A stretch of 64,000 nucleotides of DNA from Winogradskyella sp. MH6. Lineage in GTDB: Bacteria > Bacteroidota > Bacteroidia > Flavobacteriales > Flavobacteriaceae. The stretch covers positions 2,728,001 to 2,792,000 of the forward strand of contig NZ_CP094494.1 in NCBI RefSeq assembly GCF_022810765.1, read 5' to 3'. Position numbers and translations under genes: made by a program. Positions 61,107-64,000 of the stretch are shown here, piece by piece. Below the pieces are notes generated by a model. It was not told the DNA's origin. It saw only the letters and a program-made list of their open reading frames with translations, and made no database searches. Every line of letters starts with the position of its first letter. Positions within the stretch are counted from its first letter, which is position 1.

Positions 61107-62099
61107 CTATTTTTTATAAGCTTTTTCTTGTATCGCTTTTTGATATGCTCTAGGCGACATTGAAGTTTCTTTCTTAAATGCATTGTAAAAAGCTGAAGAG
61201 GTATTAAAACCAACATCGTATGCTAGATCTTCAATTTTTTCATTGGCATGATCTGGTTTTGATAATTTTTCTGTAATAGACTTGATTCTAAAACTATTGA
61301 TGACTTCAGGAAAACTTTTTTTATAAATAGACTTTGTAGCTCTAGATACTAAATAGGTTGGTGTGTCGATAGCTTCAGCAAATTTTGCTAAAGTAATTGC
61401 TGGCTGCAGGTATATATTATCATCTTCTATTGCAGAGGTTATTTTTTGCAGCAGAGATTTTGGTAATACTTTATTGGCTTTTTTAATTACTGATGGCGAT
61501 TGTAAAGCATAAAAGAATAAGAAATATATAACCAAAGACGATAACCCGATTCCAATGGCATAATTAGTTATGGTTTCTCCTAAAAGCTGATAGATCAATA
61601 TTGCTGATAAAGCTACCAACCCATAAAACAAAGCGTTAAGCCATTTACTCGATAAATCTGACTTAAATATAAATTTAGCTCCAATGTAGCCCAGATAACT
61701 GGCTAAACTGATATTGGCTAGCAAATACATTTCATAGCCAAGATTTCTGTTAACAACAATAACTGTAAAGCCAACGATTGGAAATATGAGATGTAAAAAA
61801 GCTATGGGATTTAGTTTTGTATTATTTGATTTACTGATAGAGAAATACAGTAATGCCAAGGGACCTATACAGGCAAACCCAAAGAAACCTAAAGCAATAC
61901 CTACAGAAGAAATCTCAGGAAGCGAATAATAAAAAATTGATTTTGAAATCCTAAAAGCTATTGCAACAAAGAGTAGTCCTAAAGTAAGATCTTTTAGTCT
62001 ATGTTCTTTTTTTATGAACAAAAAATAACTTGCTAAAAAAACACACGAGGTTACTGCAATACTAGAAAATATAATCAGTGTAATAGAGGTATTCATCAA
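61107..62099 (-). CDS. AraC-family regulator with membrane-spanning N-terminus
   Basis: A 330-residue protein. The first 200 residues form about six or seven transmembrane helices (ITLIIFSSIAVTSCVFLASY; IALGFFGFACIGPLALLYFS; WLNALFYGLVALSAILIYQL). The C-terminal AraC domain (about 225-325) has DNIYLQPAITLAKFAEAIDT, then KIEDLAYDVGFNTSSAFYNA and FKKETSMSPRAYQKAI, i.e. both HTH motifs. Such membrane-linked AraC regulators are widespread in Flavobacteriia and probably sense something in the envelope. It lies outside the island and converges on its right end. Divergent from the DUF2911 gene. Confidence 0.9.
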   Translation of the reverse strand: MMNTSITLIIFSSIAVTSCVFLASYFLFIKKEHRLKDLTLGLLFVAIAFRISKSIFYYSLPEISSVGIALGFFGFACIGPLALLYFSISKSNNTKLNPIAFLHLIFPIVGFTVIVVNRNLGYEMYLLANISLASYLGYIGAKFIFKSDLSSKWLNALFYGLVALSAILIYQLLGETITNYAIGIGLSSLVIYFLFFYALQSPSVIKKANKVLPKSLLQKITSAIEDDNIYLQPAITLAKFAEAIDTPTYLVSRATKSIYKKSFPEVINSFRIKSITEKLSKPDHANEKIEDLAYDVGFNTSSAFYNAFKKETSMSPRAYQKAIQEKAYKK

Positions 62100-62240
62100 T
62101 TTTATGTTTCCACAAATATATCTAGAAATAAGATGTATGATTTGTTAAAATGCTCATAAATCTATCTCCATATTTCAGGAATTAGGAGATAAAAGTATTT
62201 GTCTAGACCTAGATTCGCTTTAAAATTTAAAAATAAAAAA

Positions 62241-63344
62241 ATGAAGAAAGCTATTTACTTATCATCAATCACATTTTTAATAACTATTGTTTCGTATGGG
62301 CAATTTCATACACTTAATATACCTCAGGTAAGCCCTAAAGTGAAAGTAAGTCAAAGATTAGGAGTTACAGATATTACAATTAATTACAGTAGTCCTGCAC
62401 TTAGAGGAAGAGACGTCTGGAACAACTCTAATATTATCCCTCAGGGAGGAAATCCTATAGCTTGGAGAGCTGGTGCGAATATGGGTACTACTATAGAATT
62501 TTCTACAGATGTACTAGTTGAAGGACAGTTGTTAAAAGCAGGCATATATGGGTTTCATATCATTCCTAAAAATGACACATATACTTTATTATTTGCTCAC
62601 AACCATGATCAATGGGGAAGCTATTATTTAGATAAGGAGAAGGATATAAGTCTAAAAGTAACTGTGCAACCAGAATCTTGTGCAAAATCAGAACAATTAG
62701 ATTATGAATTCTTAAACAGAACAGAAAATTCTTTAGTTGTTGGATTGGAGTGGGGAGAAAAACGAATTCCGTTTAAAGTAGAAGTTGATTTAAATACAAC
62801 TGTTGTGGAAAGTTTTAGAAGTGAATTACGAGGTATTAATACGTATCATTGGCAAGCTTGGAACGATGCAGCATTATGGTGTTTAAATCACAATACCAAT
62901 TTAGAGGAAGCATTAGAGTGGGCTAATCGTTCTATAAATGGTGGTTATGGAGGTTTTGCAGCCGATAAGAACATAACGAATATGTCAACTAAGATCAGAT
63001 TGTTAAGAAAGTTGAACAAAACTGAAGAAGTTAAGAATACTGTTGCAGAAGCAAAGAAATTGGATGCTACAGTTTATGAGGCAAATGGTTTTAGCAGATT
63101 CTTGCTTCAAAATGGTTTTTATCAGGATGCATTAGAGTATTGCAATATTTCACTCAAATCAAATCCTGATATATGGTTTTTAGAGTTGAATAGAGGGCTT
63201 AGCCAATATTTCTTGAACAATAAAAAAGCAGCATTAAAAGATGCCAGAAAAGCACTAAAGACAACGCCAGAACAATATCAATCAAGATTAAACGAAATTA
63301 TAAAAGAAATTGAAACGGGAACTTACAAAATCCCTGAAAACTAA
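62241..63344 (+). CDS. exported DUF2911 protein with C-terminal TPR repeats
   Basis: A 367-residue protein with a signal peptide (MKKAIYLSSITFLITIVSYG, then Q). DUF2911 covers about 20-185: PKVKVSQRLGVTDITINYSS, PALRGRDVWNNSNIIPQGGN, PIAWRAGANMGTTIEFSTDV and GIYGFHIIPKND. The C-terminal part (about 215-367) has TPR-like helix pairs, such as LEEALEWANRSINGGYGGFA and QDALEYCNISLKSNP. Function is unknown. The ATG at 62241 is chosen over 62199 because it starts directly at the signal peptide. Confidence 0.88.
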   Translation: MKKAIYLSSITFLITIVSYGQFHTLNIPQVSPKVKVSQRLGVTDITINYSSPALRGRDVWNNSNIIPQGGNPIAWRAGANMGTTIEFSTDVLVEGQLLKAGIYGFHIIPKNDTYTLLFAHNHDQWGSYYLDKEKDISLKVTVQPESCAKSEQLDYEFLNRTENSLVVGLEWGEKRIPFKVEVDLNTTVVESFRSELRGINTYHWQAWNDAALWCLNHNTNLEEALEWANRSINGGYGGFAADKNITNMSTKIRLLRKLNKTEEVKNTVAEAKKLDATVYEANGFSRFLLQNGFYQDALEYCNISLKSNPDIWFLELNRGLSQYFLNNKKAALKDARKALKTTPEQYQSRLNEIIKEIETGTYKIPEN

Positions 63345-63467
63345 TATAGTTGTTCAAAATTAAATCGGGAGTGACGAAGATAGAAGGTTGATGGTTTCTT
63401 CATTTAATATTGTGAGTTGCTCCTGATTATACCATTTCTTAAAAACTTAATAAAGCTAAAGTAAAAG

Positions 63468-64000
63468 ATGAAAAGAAAATACATAAGCCTAATAATCATA
63501 ATGTTATTAACTCAAAATATTTTTGAAGCACAAACCCTTAAAAGAAAGGGTTTACTAGGTATCATGATGCAAACATTAACCGATAGTATTGCAATGCAGA
63601 ACAATATTTATGTTAAAACAGGAGTCCACATTACTACGGTTATGCCAAACTCAACATTCGCAAATTTAGGAGTAAAGCAAGATGATGTACTTACAAAATT
63701 AAATGGTTCATCTGTTAGTACAATTCAAGATGTTTTAACAATTACCAATGAGCTGTATGAAGGGGATAATATTGAAGCCGAATTTTATTCAGGCAATTCA
63801 AAGAAAATTAAATCAACTGCTTTGTTGGGCAGACCTATAGAAGCTTTTGAAAATGGGGATGTTAACTATGGTGAAGTAGTTTATGAAGGCAATGTATTAC
63901 GAAGCATTTTAGTTACACCTAAGCAAGCCCGTAAAGCTCCAGTAGTTTATTTTTTACAAGGATATACGTGTGGTTCTGTTGAAACAGCTACTAATGATAA
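63468..64000 (+). CDS. exported PDZ-domain protein, probably an alpha/beta hydrolase (truncated by window end)
   Basis: An open frame of 177 complete codons running off the window. It begins MKRKYISLIIIMLLTQNIFE with a signal peptide, then a PDZ-like segment (about 25-120) with GVHITTVMPNSTFANLGVKQ, then DDVLTKLNGSSVSTIQDVLT. The next part (about 145 onward) reads KAPVVYFLQGYTCGSVETAT, like the first strand and oxyanion loop of an alpha/beta hydrolase. Similar PDZ plus hydrolase proteins exist in Bacteroidota. The catalytic residues lie beyond 64000. It is 124 bases downstream of the DUF2911 gene on the same strand. Confidence 0.75.
   Translation, partial: MKRKYISLIIIMLLTQNIFEAQTLKRKGLLGIMMQTLTDSIAMQNNIYVKTGVHITTVMPNSTFANLGVKQDDVLTKLNGSSVSTIQDVLTITNELYEGDNIEAEFYSGNSKKIKSTALLGRPIEAFENGDVNYGEVVYEGNVLRSILVTPKQARKAPVVYFLQGYTCGSVETATND

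Noticed and set aside
1..64000. CRISPR array, insertion sequence, tRNA or rRNA genes
   Set aside because: I saw no regularly spaced repeat-spacer array, no transposase, and no recognisable tRNA or rRNA sequence.

Overview
The window looks like chromosome of a marine-type Flavobacteriaceae (Bacteroidota). It is AT-rich, start codons lack strong Shine-Dalgarno sequences, several genes are preceded by the Bacteroidota promoter element TAnnTTTG, and many products are family-typical (HYC_CC_PP, DUF6660, DUF6266, TlpA/DUF4369, DUF2911, BT4734/VirE-N with DUF3987). No rRNA, tRNA, CRISPR array or transposase was seen.

Layout. (1) 1-11.2 kb: a DUF2188 protein, a secreted 672-aa protein with a barrel-like C-terminus, then a type I restriction-modification operon hsdM-hsdS-X-Y-hsdR-Z. 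Y (6293-7294) reads as a proteasome beta/HslV-like Ntn-hydrolase, an unexpected passenger. X and Z are unrecognised. The operon ends in a 49-codon scrap matching the C-terminal tail of a different HsdM family, so the site has probably hosted more than one R-M system. (2) 11.2-16.4 kb: small conserved hypothetical genes, an EEP-family nuclease and several kinds of short intergenic repeat. (3) 16.4-29.5 kb: ordinary chromosomal genes (tricorn-like S41 protease, gamma-glutamyltransferase, AcpH, GlmM, class V aminotransferase, LpxL-like acyltransferase, rhomboid protease, TlpA-like lipoprotein, MnmE). (4) About 29.48-61.10 kb: an integrative genomic island abutting the 3' end of mnmE. It carries a zinc-ribbon/HTH protein, a tyrosine integrase, excisionase-like HTH proteins and a VirE-N/DUF3987 module. 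Next come an XRE regulator, an ApeA-like HEPN protein and a Piwi/Argonaute-like protein lacking expected catalytic residues, then about 19 kb of metal resistance. Candidate integrase arm-type repeats lie at both ends, and an imperfect copy of the mnmE 3' end lies at the right end. No relaxase or type IV secretion genes are present. (5) 61.1-64 kb: an AraC regulator with a membrane N-terminus, a DUF2911/TPR protein, and a truncated PDZ plus probable alpha/beta-hydrolase gene.

How the genes work together. The metal region has two parts. A CzcA-type RND pump fused to its own TolC-like domain is grouped with a CzcB adaptor, a Fur-family regulator and a ZntA/CadA-like P1B ATPase. A CusA-CusC-CopA-DUF305-CusB-HMA set looks copper/silver-specific. 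Each part begins with a small exported Cys/His-rich protein. A 17-base motif (TGCAACA-N4-TGCATT) occurs before the first part and, inverted, just after the Fur-family gene, suggesting a metal-responsive operator. The XRE-HEPN-Argonaute trio is the best candidate for an undescribed defence system: the genes are tightly spaced, a perfect inverted repeat precedes the regulator, and HEPN is a plausible toxic effector for a guide-binding but non-cleaving Argonaute. The proteasome-like gene inside the R-M operon is the second candidate.
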